The notes beneath the pieces were generated by a model. It had not been told where the DNA came from. It ran no database searches and saw only the letters and a list, made by a program, of their open reading frames with translations. From positions 1 to 64,000 of the forward strand of contig DASZVS010000010.1 of assembly GCA_035546975.1 (NCBI GenBank): DNA of 64,000 nucleotides, given 5' to 3'. The translations under genes were made by a program, and so were the position numbers. Below are positions 17,489 to 26,673 of the stretch, piece after piece; positions within the stretch are counted from its first letter, which is position 1; every line of letters starts with the position of its first letter. The DNA comes from JARIHC01 sp035546975 (GTDB lineage Bacteria > Patescibacteriota > Saccharimonadia > Saccharimonadales > UBA4665).

Positions 17489-18080
17489 TTTACTGCCTGC
17501 AGATATGAAGCAGAATTACCGCTACGCGCGGCAAAACGTTGCGCTTCGCAAATGGGTTGTGATGTTTTTGGTGGCACTTGCCGGGCTCGGACTTATAACG
17601 ACCTACGGATTATTTGCCCTGAAGCAGTCCGCTAACCGCTATAGCAACCAGATAGCAAACTATGAATCGCTATTCAAACAGGAAAATTTTTCCGGTACGC
17701 AGCAACAGGTACAAAGCATCAGCAACGACCTGAAATTGGCGACGCAAGTATTAAGCAAAGAGATCCTCTTCTCACAATTAATCAAACAAATCGGTGCCAG
17801 CATGCCGGATCGTGCCTATCTAACCGGTTTGCAGATCAATGAGGTTAAGGGTGGCCTCGAGATTACGGCCGAAGCGCCCGATTACAAAACGGCGACCCAA
17901 GTACAGGTTAATTTGGCAGATCCTTCCAATAAGATTTTCCAGCAAGCCGACATAGAAGACATTAAGTGCAATCCAGACTCGAACCCGGTTTACCCATGCA
18001 CAGTTACCGTACGGGCATTATTCTCGAATAATAATCCGTTTCTATTTATAAATAATGGCGGCAAGGCGGGCCAGTCATGA
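17481..18080 (+). CDS. pilN: PilN, type IV pilus alignment protein
   Basis: 199 residues. It begins MINLLPADMKQNYRYARQN, the classic PilN cytoplasmic motif (I-N-L-L-P) that docks into PilM. A single membrane helix (about 28-50) and a periplasmic-type coiled region with a ferredoxin-like fold follow. It overlaps both neighbours. Confidence 0.93.
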   Translation: MINLLPADMKQNYRYARQNVALRKWVVMFLVALAGLGLITTYGLFALKQSANRYSNQIANYESLFKQENFSGTQQQVQSISNDLKLATQVLSKEILFSQLIKQIGASMPDRAYLTGLQINEVKGGLEITAEAPDYKTATQVQVNLADPSNKIFQQADIEDIKCNPDSNPVYPCTVTVRALFSNNNPFLFINNGGKAGQS

Positions 18081-18721
18081 ACAGCAGGTATTTATACTAC
18101 TGCTTGTCCGGGATTATCGTCCTGCTCTTTGTGGGAGTTATTTTTGGAGCCTACGATGCCAACAAGCTGCTTGCTTCTCATGCGCAGCTCAATCTCAAAG
18201 CCAAAAGCGAAGCGCTGGCCCAAGAACAACAAAGCTTCATTATTGCGCGAGAAAATATTAAAAAATACTCGGATCTCGACGAAATTGCCCGAACAGTCGT
18301 CCCGCAAGATAAAAACCAGGCGGAAGCAGTCCGCGAAATTGTTAACCTGGCAGCCGCTAATCATATCGCTTTGTCTTCTATCGATTTTCCGCCTTCCACG
18401 CTTGGGGGATCTAGTGGTGCAAGTGCTTCGATACAAGGAGTACCATCGGCGGCATCATCCAGTTCGGCGGCTAATTCTCCAAACAGCTCCCAAAACAAGC
18501 TATCCCAGCTAACCCAAGTTAAAGGCATACCAGGAGTCTACGAGCTGCCCATTACCATAAGCAGCGACCCAAACCACCCCATTCAATACAACCAACTTAT
18601 TAATTTCTTAAGCAATCTGGAAAATAATCGTCGAACCGCCCAAGTAGACTCCATATCCATCCAGCCTATCGGTGGCGGCTTGTCATTCATCATAAACTTA
18701 AATGAGTATATAAAGCCATGA
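18077..18721 (+). CDS. pilO: PilO-like type IV pilus alignment protein
   Basis: 214 residues. A single N-terminal membrane helix (YYCLSGIIVLLFVGVIFGAY), a coiled coil (about 30-95), a Ser/Ala-rich linker and a C-terminal domain (LPITISSDPNHPIQYNQLINFLSNLENNRRTAQVDSI) match PilO. Position directly after pilN and the four-base overlap support the call, since primary sequence similarity in this family is low. Confidence 0.85.
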   Translation: MNSRYLYYCLSGIIVLLFVGVIFGAYDANKLLASHAQLNLKAKSEALAQEQQSFIIARENIKKYSDLDEIARTVVPQDKNQAEAVREIVNLAAANHIALSSIDFPPSTLGGSSGASASIQGVPSAASSSSAANSPNSSQNKLSQLTQVKGIPGVYELPITISSDPNHPIQYNQLINFLSNLENNRRTAQVDSISIQPIGGGLSFIINLNEYIKP

Positions 18722-19026
18722 TGAAGAAATTAAACCTCGCAAATAACCCAGTATTTGAGAAAGTGCTCGTGGTGCTCGGTTGGGCGCGACGGTACAGCTT
18801 TATTATCTTTCTGATATTTATTGCATGCGTGTACGGATTTATCATCATGCGTATAAATGACTTGAATAATGCGCAGCCATCTCCTGATGCTGTCAGCAGC
18901 CAAGTCAAAGCGGACCGGATCCCGCGCATTGACCAGAATGTAGTACAGCAGCTGCAATCTTTACAAGATAATAGCGTCAACGTTCAAGCCTTATTCAATC
19001 AGGCCAGAAATAACCCGTTCCAGTAA
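18718..19026 (+). CDS. Small single-pass protein at the pilP position
   Basis: 102 residues with one membrane helix (about 27-48) and a short outer tail ending in NNPFQ. It starts with a four-base overlap with pilO and closes the pilus operon. Position and the terminal N-P-F suggest a PilP-like partner of PilN/PilO, but it lacks a lipoprotein signal and the PilP beta domain, so the equivalence is only inferred. Confidence 0.72.
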   Translation: MMKKLNLANNPVFEKVLVVLGWARRYSFIIFLIFIACVYGFIIMRINDLNNAQPSPDAVSSQVKADRIPRIDQNVVQQLQSLQDNSVNVQALFNQARNNPFQ

Positions 19027-19033
19027 GCAGGTT

Positions 19034-20032
19034 CTATCGGTTAGCGCTTTCTTCGCCTGATTCGCTGTGATTAAAAGATGGCGGCGTGTCTGGATATAGC
19101 GGCCGGTAAGCTCCCGGATCGTACGCTGGCGGTTGGGCCTGTTCAGTAAACGGTTCAGGCGCTGAGGGCGGAGAAGCTTGGATGTCGGTGTCGGTAGCTG
19201 GGGGAGGAATTTGCGATGCAGCATCATCGCCATAATAAAACGGTGGTTCAGCAGTAGGCACCATTTGGCTAGGCCTCTCTGGACTAATCTGGGGTTCCGG
19301 TGGTTGATAGCTTTGGGCATCCTGTTGCTGTTGCATGGGTTGCGGTATGGGCTGGCTGCTCTGGCCATCATCGTGAGGGATGGTTTGAATAGGAGACGCC
19401 TGCTGATATGAAGGAGCTTGCTTGCCTCCACGGTGAATTTGTTCAAACTGTTCCCTGGCGGCGAGGATTTTCTGCGCATAATAATCCGGCGTTGGACAAT
19501 ACAAAAACATAAACTTACTTCTTTCCCCGGCCGTTTCCGCCCTCAACACACCAAAATTAAACATATTGGCCAGGATACCGTTTTTCTCACTCGTAACATC
19601 TTCCAGATTGCCGAGCGACAATTGCGAAGCTTGCCTATGGAAGAGACTGGTCTGCGTCATTTGTGTGATGCTATCGCTTGTCACGACCCAGCTGTTTCCC
19701 CAATAAACTTTATTTGCAATATATACGAAGACAAGGATTATGGCGGCAATCAAAAAGAAAAGCAAACTCGCGCCCATAACTGCCTGACCGCGATTGTCGC
19801 TGCTGGTACTATGCGGAACAATCACAAAGGCAACCGCCGCCAACACGACCAGCAAGGCGCCGCTCATAGCGTAAATGCCGAGCAGGCCGATGGGGTGCCG
19901 CTTGATCTCGCATATTGTCTGCTCCCCCTGTTGCATCACAGACAAAGGATTGTTCATATGGTGCCTAGGCACTGGGTCTGGCGTAGGCATCCCCTGCGTA
20001 GATGGGGGTTGGGCGTTTTCTTGCTCATTCAT
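19034..20032 (-). CDS. Membrane protein with bacterial PH domain
   Basis: 332 residues: a short N-terminus, two membrane helices (about 55-77 and 90-110), then a bPH2-type domain (VYWGNSWVVTSDSITQMTQTSLFHRQASQLSLGNLEDV, about 112-150) and a long Pro/Gln-rich tail (about 200-332). Similar YdbT/YdbS-like proteins are membrane-associated; function unknown. It is convergent with the pilus operon. A promoter overlapping the ruvB stop (20042-20070) lies just upstream. Confidence 0.8.
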   Translation of the reverse strand: MNEQENAQPPSTQGMPTPDPVPRHHMNNPLSVMQQGEQTICEIKRHPIGLLGIYAMSGALLVVLAAVAFVIVPHSTSSDNRGQAVMGASLLFFLIAAIILVFVYIANKVYWGNSWVVTSDSITQMTQTSLFHRQASQLSLGNLEDVTSEKNGILANMFNFGVLRAETAGERSKFMFLYCPTPDYYAQKILAAREQFEQIHRGGKQAPSYQQASPIQTIPHDDGQSSQPIPQPMQQQQDAQSYQPPEPQISPERPSQMVPTAEPPFYYGDDAASQIPPPATDTDIQASPPSAPEPFTEQAQPPAYDPGAYRPLYPDTPPSFNHSESGEESANR

Positions 20033-20041
20033 ATTGCCTCA

Positions 20042-20070
20042 ATTATAGCAATTTAGACTGGGTGTCGCTG
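20042..20070 (-). promoter_or_regulatory. Promoter of the PH-domain gene inside the ruvB 3' end
   Basis: GCGACA-17 bp-TATAAT on the minus strand; the -10 ends nine nt before the ATG, leaving a leader of only a few bases, although TGAGG lies between. Confidence 0.45.
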
Positions 20071-21092
20071 CTCTCGTCACTTTTTTCGCGTTTTTTAGCG
20101 GATTTACCAAGATGCGCATATGTTTTAGGCGTCACCTTACGCCCGCGCGGCGTTCGTTCTATAAGGCCGATCTGCATGAGGTACGGCTCATAGAAATCTT
20201 CTATGGTACCGCGTTCTTCCGCGGTAAGCGCCGCAAGCGTTTCCACGCCGACAGGACCACCATCATAGTTCTCAATAATAGCGTCTAGCAACCGGCGGTC
20301 GGCCGCATCTAGACCAAGTTCATCAATGTCGAGTAATTCAAGCGCTTTCTGGCTGATGCCAGTGTCTATAATGCCATCGCCGTTTACATCCGCATAATCG
20401 CGGACGCGCTTGAGCAGGCGGTTTGCAATTCGCGGCGTTAAACGCGAACGTTTGGCAAGTTCGCCCGCTGCATCACTGTCAATTTTTACCTTCAAAATTT
20501 TGGCAGCCCGCGCGATGATCTGTTGAATTTCTTCAGGTGTATAAAATTCCAGGCGATGGATCATGCCGAACCGGTCGCGTAGTGGCGCCGCAAGCGAACC
20601 GGTGCGCGTAGTGGCGCCAATAATGGTAAATTTCGGCAAATCCAGACGCAGGCTCCGCGCGCTCGGGCCTTTGCCAAGCATGATGTCCAGCTTGAAATCT
20701 TCCATGGCGCTATACAAAACTTCTTCAACCGTCCGGTTAAGGCGGTGGATTTCATCGATAAATAATATGTCCCCATCCTGAAGGCTCGTCATAAGGCTCG
20801 CCAGGTCTCCCGCCCGTTCTATAGCCGGTCCGGACGTCACGCGGATTTGCGCGCCCATTTCATTGGCAATCACGTTTGCTAGCGTGGTTTTGCCAAGCCC
20901 CGGCGGCCCATGCAACAGCACGTGGTCTATGGGCTCGCCTCGTTTTTGGGCAGCTTCTATGGCTAACTGCAGATTTTTTTTCAGGCGCTCTTGGCCAATA
21001 TAATTCGCGAAGTCGCGCGGACGGAGTGTGACTTCAATCTGCTGTTCTTGTTCTTCCGGCTCAGCACCGGCGTTTACAATCCGATCAATCAT
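20043..21092 (-). CDS. ruvB: RuvB, Holliday-junction branch-migration motor
   Basis: 349 residues. Walker A GPPGLGKTT, Walker B LFIDEIHRL, sensor 1 IGATTRTG, arginine finger region PLRDRFGMIHRLEFY and the winged-helix C-terminus (GLIERTPRGRKVTPKTY) are all present. RuvB hexamers move Holliday junctions with RuvA; RuvC cleaves them. The N-terminal region LRPRDFANYIGQERLKKNL is standard. Confidence 0.98.
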   Translation of the reverse strand: MIDRIVNAGAEPEEQEQQIEVTLRPRDFANYIGQERLKKNLQLAIEAAQKRGEPIDHVLLHGPPGLGKTTLANVIANEMGAQIRVTSGPAIERAGDLASLMTSLQDGDILFIDEIHRLNRTVEEVLYSAMEDFKLDIMLGKGPSARSLRLDLPKFTIIGATTRTGSLAAPLRDRFGMIHRLEFYTPEEIQQIIARAAKILKVKIDSDAAGELAKRSRLTPRIANRLLKRVRDYADVNGDGIIDTGISQKALELLDIDELGLDAADRRLLDAIIENYDGGPVGVETLAALTAEERGTIEDFYEPYLMQIGLIERTPRGRKVTPKTYAHLGKSAKKREKSDESSDTQSKLL

Positions 21093-21131
21093 TACTATCT
21101 AGTATAGACTAAAGCAACTTTTGAGGATAAA

Positions 21132-21737
21132 TCATGCTTTCTGACTTCCAGCAGCTAAGCCTCTATTATGCAAAAGGGCACGGATACCTCTGAACCCTGG
21201 CACTTCCTGTACGCCGGATCCGAGCAAAATATTGGATTCGGGCTCTGCCCAACCTTTGAAGTAGTCGGCAGCGAGAACGCCATTAATGCCAACTGCCGCG
21301 GCACCTGTTATATGCATGGCCGGCTTATTGGTATGCGAAGCGGTTATAGCAAATGACGCTATAGATATAGACGCCAGCTTGTGAAACTTATCTCCTTTTT
21401 TCACTTGGCGCGTATGAGCTAAATCCATTAAGTAGCCGCCGGCCACAAATGCCTCGCGCGCTAGAAGTAGCTTTATATACGGGCGGGCATTCTCATTTTT
21501 TTGATAAAGAGCGGCGAAACCGGCTGCTAAAACCACAGCATCATTAACACTATCTAGAACCCTCCTCATCGGCCCATCGGCATTAAGTGCGCGCATTAGA
21601 ATGCCATCGCCTACATCAGTCGCGCATATAAGCGCACCGAGTCCCTCAATGGGTTCGTCGCTGCCAATTTTATTGTACAGCCGGCGTGCTTGGTCGAAAC
21701 GTACAGCAGCAATTGCGTACGGTAGCAATTTATTCAT
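21132..21737 (-). CDS. CDP-alcohol phosphotransferase-like membrane protein
   Basis: 201 residues, not recognised by name. Residues 41-66 fit the CDP-alcohol phosphotransferase signature: Asp41-x2-Asp44-Gly45-x3-Arg49, then Asp62-x3-Asp66 at exactly the family spacing. Two usual positions differ: the Ala before Arg is Met48, and the second Gly is Arg58. Several moderately hydrophobic helices surround it. It may be a lipid head-group transferase, or an inactive relative. It sits between ruvA and ruvB, four bases from ruvA. Confidence 0.7.
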   Translation of the reverse strand: MNKLLPYAIAAVRFDQARRLYNKIGSDEPIEGLGALICATDVGDGILMRALNADGPMRRVLDSVNDAVVLAAGFAALYQKNENARPYIKLLLAREAFVAGGYLMDLAHTRQVKKGDKFHKLASISIASFAITASHTNKPAMHITGAAAVGINGVLAADYFKGWAEPESNILLGSGVQEVPGFRGIRALLHNRGLAAGSQKA

Positions 21738-21740
21738 TTT

Positions 21741-22319
21741 TCATAAACGAAGAGCTTGCTTGATACGTTCTTCGGTTGGTAGATCCGGATCGACTTTTTG
21801 AAGAGCGACCGAGGCATCTGCTGCCGTATAGCCCAGCGCCACAAGCGCCTCGATAGCCTCATCTTTTTTAAGAGCTGCTTCAGATTGGAGCACGCCCGTT
21901 GCCTCAAGGTCCACACTGGCAAGCCCGACCTTGTCTTTTAAGTCGACTACAACCCGCTCAGCTACCCGTTTGCCTACGCCGCTTGCCTGTTGAATATACT
22001 TAACGTCGCCCGAGGCGATAGCCTGCCGGACTTCACCGGCAGAACCAATACTTAACATGTTAAGCGCCATGCGTGGGCCCACACCATTTACGTTGAGTAG
22101 CTGCTCGAAAAGCCCTTGCGTATCATGGCTTAGGAAGCCGAACAGGTCATGGGCTTGTTCACGAACATACTCATAGATGTAAAGTTTAACCTCTTCTCCT
22201 GTAGTAAGGCGGCCATGGTCTTCTGCAGTGACATACACTCCATAGCCTACACCGTGCACATCGAGCACGACGACAGTCTGGAATTTTTCACCGACTACGC
22301 CTTTAAGCGTGGCAATCAT
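21741..22319 (-). CDS. ruvA: RuvA, Holliday-junction DNA-binding subunit
   Basis: 192 residues: N-terminal OB fold (MIATLKGVVGEKFQTVVVLDVHGVGYGV), the helix-hairpin-helix pair (LLNVNGVGPRMALNML and IQQASGVGKRVAERVV) and the C-terminal RuvB-binding UBA-like domain (EAIEALVALGYTAADASVAL). Complete. Confidence 0.97.
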   Translation of the reverse strand: MIATLKGVVGEKFQTVVVLDVHGVGYGVYVTAEDHGRLTTGEEVKLYIYEYVREQAHDLFGFLSHDTQGLFEQLLNVNGVGPRMALNMLSIGSAGEVRQAIASGDVKYIQQASGVGKRVAERVVVDLKDKVGLASVDLEATGVLQSEAALKKDEAIEALVALGYTAADASVALQKVDPDLPTEERIKQALRL

Positions 22320-22375
22320 AGCAACAGTATCTCACACTACAGTGAGATCAGACTATACGGATTAAGTTGGTTAAC

Positions 22376-22648
22376 TTAGATGCTCGAATCGTCTGAGTCG
22401 GGAGAAGCTGATGGCTCGTCCGGCTGCTCTGGATCTGGCGGAGTCGGATCTTCCGGTGCCGGCGGAGCAGGAAAAGGTTCTTGGGGAACCGAAGGCGGGG
22501 CCGGAGGTTCAGGTAGGCCTGGACCGGGCGTAGGGTCCGGTGCCGGCGGAACCGCATCAGGAGTAGGAGCCTGGGGATCTGTATCTGATGTTGGTACATC
22601 CGGATCACTTGGTGCCGGTGGTGTTGGGGGGTTATCTGCTGGGGGCAT
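22376..22648 (-). CDS. Small proline-rich acidic protein in the ruv locus
   Basis: 90 residues, about one third Pro, with repeated A-P-x-x-P and D-P-x-x-P units and an acidic end (SASPDSDDSSI). It has no membrane or signal segment and is probably disordered. A well-spaced GAGGAG precedes the ATG, which supports a real gene despite low complexity. Lying between ruvC and ruvA, it is probably cotranscribed with them. No function can be assigned. Confidence 0.6.
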   Translation of the reverse strand: MPPADNPPTPPAPSDPDVPTSDTDPQAPTPDAVPPAPDPTPGPGLPEPPAPPSVPQEPFPAPPAPEDPTPPDPEQPDEPSASPDSDDSSI

Positions 22649-22707
22649 GAGAGATTCTCCTCATTTTTTATTGTTTAATAACACTTTCACTGTAGCACAT
22701 AAAAGCA

Positions 22708-23184
22708 TTAGCTCAAACGCATTGTCATGGTATGCGTAATAGCTGCTGCGAGCGCATCAGCACAGTCATCTGGCTTAGGTATGTCTTTAAGTTTCAAGAT
22801 CACTCGTACCATCTCCTGGATTTGTTTTTTTTCTGCCCGGCCATAACCCGTTAATGCTTGTTTTATCTGCAACGGCGTATACTCATATATTTTTAGCCCG
22901 GCTTGCTGGCCGGCCAATAGAACGACACCCCGTGCTTGGGAAACCGTCATGGCTGTGGTTACATTTTGGGCAAAATATAGCTTCTCGATGGCCATTATTT
23001 CCGGCTTGGTATCGGCAATAATATCCGTTATTTCCTCAAAAATCGTCTGTAAACGTACGGCATCATCTTCTTTTACAGGCGTTCGTATAACTCCAGCATC
23101 AATCATTTGGGTTTTACCTTTTTCGGAATCAATGACGCCGAAACCAAGTATGCCGGTACCTGGGTCGATGCCCAGGATTCTCAT
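22708..23184 (-). CDS. ruvC: RuvC, Holliday-junction resolvase
   Basis: 158 residues with the acidic active site: Asp7 (MRILGIDPGTG), Glu in AIEKLYFAQN (about 66), and the C-terminal DDCADALAAAITH Asp pair. It cleaves Holliday junctions symmetrically. The start overlaps the stop of the upstream inositol-phosphatase-like gene by four bases. Confidence 0.97.
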   Translation of the reverse strand: MRILGIDPGTGILGFGVIDSEKGKTQMIDAGVIRTPVKEDDAVRLQTIFEEITDIIADTKPEIMAIEKLYFAQNVTTAMTVSQARGVVLLAGQQAGLKIYEYTPLQIKQALTGYGRAEKKQIQEMVRVILKLKDIPKPDDCADALAAAITHTMTMRLS

Positions 23185-23978
23185 ATCCGTGCCTCGTTCA
23201 CAATTTTGAGCAGCTGGCCATGGATTTTTTTATTACTAGCCGCGATCATGCCGCGCGTCGGTCCGTCATAGCGTTGAGAGTCACCGTTATAATCAGTCAT
23301 TATGCCGCCGGCCTCCTCAACAAACAAACGCACCGTTACCACGTCCCACACTGAAGAGCCATCACTGATCGCTCCCACTAATTCGCCGCTCGCAATTTTG
23401 CTGCCAAAATAGATAAATGATGCGACAGAAATTATCTTGCCTTTCTGGCTTCTAATGTCTTCAATGCACTTGTGCGGATCAAAAACGCTCTTATGTCCTA
23501 ACCATCCAGCCACGAATACGTACTTTTGTTTTAAACTGCTCGCGTCATCCGTCTTCAGGCGCTTGCCGTTCAAAAATACGCCCTTATCTTTTTCGGCCGT
23601 ATATAGGTGATCAAGAAACGGGTCGTATACTACTGCAACTACCGGCTGGCCATCACTGCGGTCGACAAGAGCAATAGAGAAGGTACTTATAGGCACGCCC
23701 AGAGAGAATGGCACAGTACCATCGATAGGATCGACTACCCATACATACCCGCCACTCGCTTCCAGACTTTCTTCCTCGCCGATTACGCCGTGTCCGGGGA
23801 ATTTCTTTTTAACTCTTTCGATAACAAGGCTGTTGATAGTTGTGTCGGCGACGGTCAGCGGCGAATTATCTTCTTTCCACTCAGTATTAATATCCTCTGA
23901 CCTGAAGTACTGCCGCATGATTTCGCCGGCCTCTCCGGCCAACTCTTTCGCAAATGCTAACTCTGCGCCATAGCTCAT
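23181..23978 (-). CDS. Inositol monophosphatase-family phosphatase
   Basis: 265 residues with the metal-dependent phosphatase motifs: IGEEE (about 69-73), DPIDGTVPF (about 81-89) and SVWDVVTVRLFVEEAGG (about 208-224). The family includes inositol phosphatases, CysQ (PAP phosphatase), SuhB and histidinol-phosphatase. The motifs do not settle which substrate is used. Overlaps its neighbours on both sides. Confidence 0.9.
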   Translation of the reverse strand: MSYGAELAFAKELAGEAGEIMRQYFRSEDINTEWKEDNSPLTVADTTINSLVIERVKKKFPGHGVIGEEESLEASGGYVWVVDPIDGTVPFSLGVPISTFSIALVDRSDGQPVVAVVYDPFLDHLYTAEKDKGVFLNGKRLKTDDASSLKQKYVFVAGWLGHKSVFDPHKCIEDIRSQKGKIISVASFIYFGSKIASGELVGAISDGSSVWDVVTVRLFVEEAGGIMTDYNGDSQRYDGPTRGMIAASNKKIHGQLLKIVNEARI

Positions 23979-24499
23979 TTGCGGTCCTTTTGGCGAGCGG
24001 CAATCGTACCGCCCCTGCCTGCTTTAACAACTTTTTTAATCAGTTCTCTCCAGTCTGTGCTGGCTGCCACCGTTATATCGTCGAGCTCGTCCACGGATAC
24101 CCAAACGCAGCCCTCGGCATACTGCTGCTCGTGCTCATCGTGCCCGCTATTGTTGATATCTCCGGAAACATATTCGCAAGCATAGTAAATAGATATAGAC
24201 TCTACACAATTGCCTTCTGCGTATGAACGCTTAAAAAAGCTCGACTGGACATCCACAAGTATCGGTTTCGCCACCGTTAACCCCGATTCTTCTTTAACCT
24301 CCCGGATCACCGCTTCTACCGGCGTTTCTCCCAAATCTATGCCCCCGCCCGGCAAATCGTAGCCGTTGTATTGCTTGAGCAACAGGGCTTTTTTATCTTT
24401 AATTACAATTCCATAAGCAGCCGGCCGCCAAGTAAGTTCGCTTACAGGTACCTCGTGCTGATTGCCGTCCATATCACGGCAAATGACCGTTTTAGCCAT
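23975..24499 (-). CDS. NUDIX hydrolase
   Basis: Start placed at the ATG at 24499 (MAKTVICRDM, 174 residues) because AGAGGA precedes it and the longer frame runs only inside yebC. NUDIX box: GGIDLGETPVE then VIREVKEESGL. A strand before it, AYGIVIKDKKALLLKQY, is the usual NUDIX beta strand. Substrate unknown. It overlaps yebC by eight bases and the phosphatase by four. Confidence 0.9.
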   Translation of the reverse strand: MAKTVICRDMDGNQHEVPVSELTWRPAAYGIVIKDKKALLLKQYNGYDLPGGGIDLGETPVEAVIREVKEESGLTVAKPILVDVQSSFFKRSYAEGNCVESISIYYACEYVSGDINNSGHDEHEQQYAEGCVWVSVDELDDITVAASTDWRELIKKVVKAGRGGTIAARQKDRK

Positions 24500-25220
24500 T
24501 AAGTAATTCCTCTGGGATGTCGAAATTGACGTGCGTATTCGTAACTTCGTCAATTTCGTCGAGCGAGTCCATAAGCCGCATAATTTTGCCTGCTGTCGAG
24601 GCATCGGTAATTTCAACGGTGGTTTTAGGGACGTAGGTTAATTCCGCCTCTTCTATTCTCAAACCAGCATCAGAAAGCGCCTGCCGGACCTTTGCCAGTT
24701 CTTTCGGATCCGTATATATAAGCGAGCCGCCGTCTTCTTCCTGCACATCTTCCGCGCCCGCATCCAAGGCTTGCATGAGGACATCGTCGCCGGCACCATC
24801 AACAAGGATCATACCTTTGCGATCAAACTGGAACGCTACTGCTCCTTTTTCGGCAATATTACCGCCATGCTTGGAAAACGCCAGCCGCACCTCCGGATAG
24901 GTCCGGTTGATATTGTCGGTTGCAACTTCCGCCAGGATAGCGACGCCCCCGGGGCCATAACCCTCATACAGAACTTCCTGTAGCTGGGCCGCACTTTTGT
25001 CTTTAACGCGGTCGATGGAACGCTGGATGTTATTAGCGGGCATATTAGCAGCCTTAGCCTTGTCGATAGCTAGCCGCAAGCTAAAGTTGGATTCCGGATC
25101 AGTGCCATTTCGCGCAGCCACAGCTATGGCATTGCCGAGTTTGGTGAACAGCGCTCCCCGGGCTGCGTCTTTTGCACCCTTCTGCCGCTTAATCGTTGAC
25201 CATTTGGAATGTCCTGACAT
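24492..25220 (-). CDS. yebC: YebC/PmpR-family protein
   Basis: 242 residues, starting MSGHSKWSTIKRQKGAKDAARG, the family hallmark. GYGPGGVAILAE and the acidic domain DAGAEDVQEEDGG follow. YebC proteins have been described both as transcription regulators and as factors that relieve ribosome stalling on proline stretches. The proline-rich gene nearby makes the latter interesting but does not prove it. The 5' end overlaps comEC by 32 nt. Confidence 0.96.
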   Translation of the reverse strand: MSGHSKWSTIKRQKGAKDAARGALFTKLGNAIAVAARNGTDPESNFSLRLAIDKAKAANMPANNIQRSIDRVKDKSAAQLQEVLYEGYGPGGVAILAEVATDNINRTYPEVRLAFSKHGGNIAEKGAVAFQFDRKGMILVDGAGDDVLMQALDAGAEDVQEEDGGSLIYTDPKELAKVRQALSDAGLRIEEAELTYVPKTTVEITDASTAGKIMRLMDSLDEIDEVTNTHVNFDIPEELLNG

Positions 25221-26673
25221 TTCTTTCTTGGTGTCCCTTTCTATCTGTTATTGTACCATTTTTCGACCTTGCTTTAAACCCTACGCTAACCATAAGCAGT
25301 GCGATAACCGCGTAAACAACCATCATTTCTTGCACTGTAAACCCAATTTGCTGGACAAAAACGTGGGGCACGCGGCTTAAGACATGCGCGACATCAAGCA
25401 TGTAAGTCAGCAGAAAGCGCGCCGGCCAAGCCACCCATCCGGCTAACGGAGGCGCAAACATGCCGGCAATTCCTGCAAGTGTTCCCAGAAGCATAGCAAG
25501 CGGTACAAAAGTTACTACAAGAACGTTGGCCGGCAAACCGATAAACGACATCTGTCCGAAGGTATGTAAAACATACGGCAATGTCATTATTTCGGCACAA
25601 ACGCTTTCCAAGGCAATTGCGACAATGAGCGGCGGTTTGTACCCCGGCTTGAGTCGCTCACTTAAAGCTGGTGCTAAAACCATAACGCCTAAAAATGCCA
25701 AAAAACTTAAATACCAACTGGCATCACTCCATATATAAACCGGATTTACCCATACTGATATAGCAGCCGCCAGTGCAATAAGATTAAACGGCTTAAAGCT
25801 TCGCCCATAATACCCTGCAATAATACTTAACGTGCTAACTATTGCAGCACGTACTATAGAAGCGCTCGATCCGGCCAGCAAAACAAAAGCGCCCATAAGC
25901 AAAAACTGCAGCAAGGTCGCAAGCCGTTTGGACGCTTTGCCGAATATACCCTTACCCGCCTGGAGCATGATCGTAAGATTGTATCCCGAAACCGCAATAA
26001 TATGAGTTAAACCAACCATTAGGAGATCTTGTTTCACATCTGCGGGCAGCGTCGCCCGCTGCCCAATTAACAATCCCATAGCGAACGACGCTAATGGTTC
26101 CGGGAGCGCAGACTGCATGCCGGCGGCAAAGTTACGCCGGATTGAAGCTATAAGGGACGGATGATGCCTAACCAGCGCAAGCTGGGCATAGCTCATTCTT
26201 GCTTGGTAAGCGCCGAAGCCCGGATATAATTTGGCAGTCGCTTGTATTTCATCGCCCTGGTACACGCTGGATACGCCGAAACCACTGACCGTAATTTTGC
26301 CGGGTAGCTGGACCCCGTCATAAAACACGTGATCCGCATCAAAAGACATTTGTGAATTCTTGCCGTACACTCCGTCTTCACTTGCGCGCATTGATAGTGT
26401 AATTTTTTGCCCATATAAAGGATAGTAGATCTCCAGCCCCCTGGCGAAAGCCGCACCTCGCCAAATACCAACCCCCAGACCTAGAAGTACGACAAAAATA
26501 AGCCAGATAAACGTCCGGCGCCGCACGATGCAAATAAGCATGCCTGGCAAACATAGCCATGCTGCCGGAATTGCATAGCCGCTGCTAGCGGCCTTAATCC
26601 CTATAATAAAGGCGACATAGAATGCCGTTAATGCAAATGTTCGTCGGATCTGGTATTTTTCTAACCATGCCAT
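25189..26673 (-). CDS. comEC: ComEC/Rec2 DNA-uptake channel lacking the metallo-hydrolase domain
   Basis: 494 residues: two to three N-terminal membrane helices, an OB-like extracytoplasmic domain (about 80-165), then the Competence domain with multiple membrane helices (GLLIGQRATLPADVKQDLLMVGLTHIIAVSG is its signature). ComEC moves single-stranded DNA through the membrane. The protein ends after the last helix and has no C-terminal beta-lactamase-like domain, which might be encoded elsewhere or be absent. It fits with the type IV pilus and recA locus. Confidence 0.93.
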   Translation of the reverse strand: MAWLEKYQIRRTFALTAFYVAFIIGIKAASSGYAIPAAWLCLPGMLICIVRRRTFIWLIFVVLLGLGVGIWRGAAFARGLEIYYPLYGQKITLSMRASEDGVYGKNSQMSFDADHVFYDGVQLPGKITVSGFGVSSVYQGDEIQATAKLYPGFGAYQARMSYAQLALVRHHPSLIASIRRNFAAGMQSALPEPLASFAMGLLIGQRATLPADVKQDLLMVGLTHIIAVSGYNLTIMLQAGKGIFGKASKRLATLLQFLLMGAFVLLAGSSASIVRAAIVSTLSIIAGYYGRSFKPFNLIALAAAISVWVNPVYIWSDASWYLSFLAFLGVMVLAPALSERLKPGYKPPLIVAIALESVCAEIMTLPYVLHTFGQMSFIGLPANVLVVTFVPLAMLLGTLAGIAGMFAPPLAGWVAWPARFLLTYMLDVAHVLSRVPHVFVQQIGFTVQEMMVVYAVIALLMVSVGFKARSKNGTITDRKGHQERNVRTFQMVND

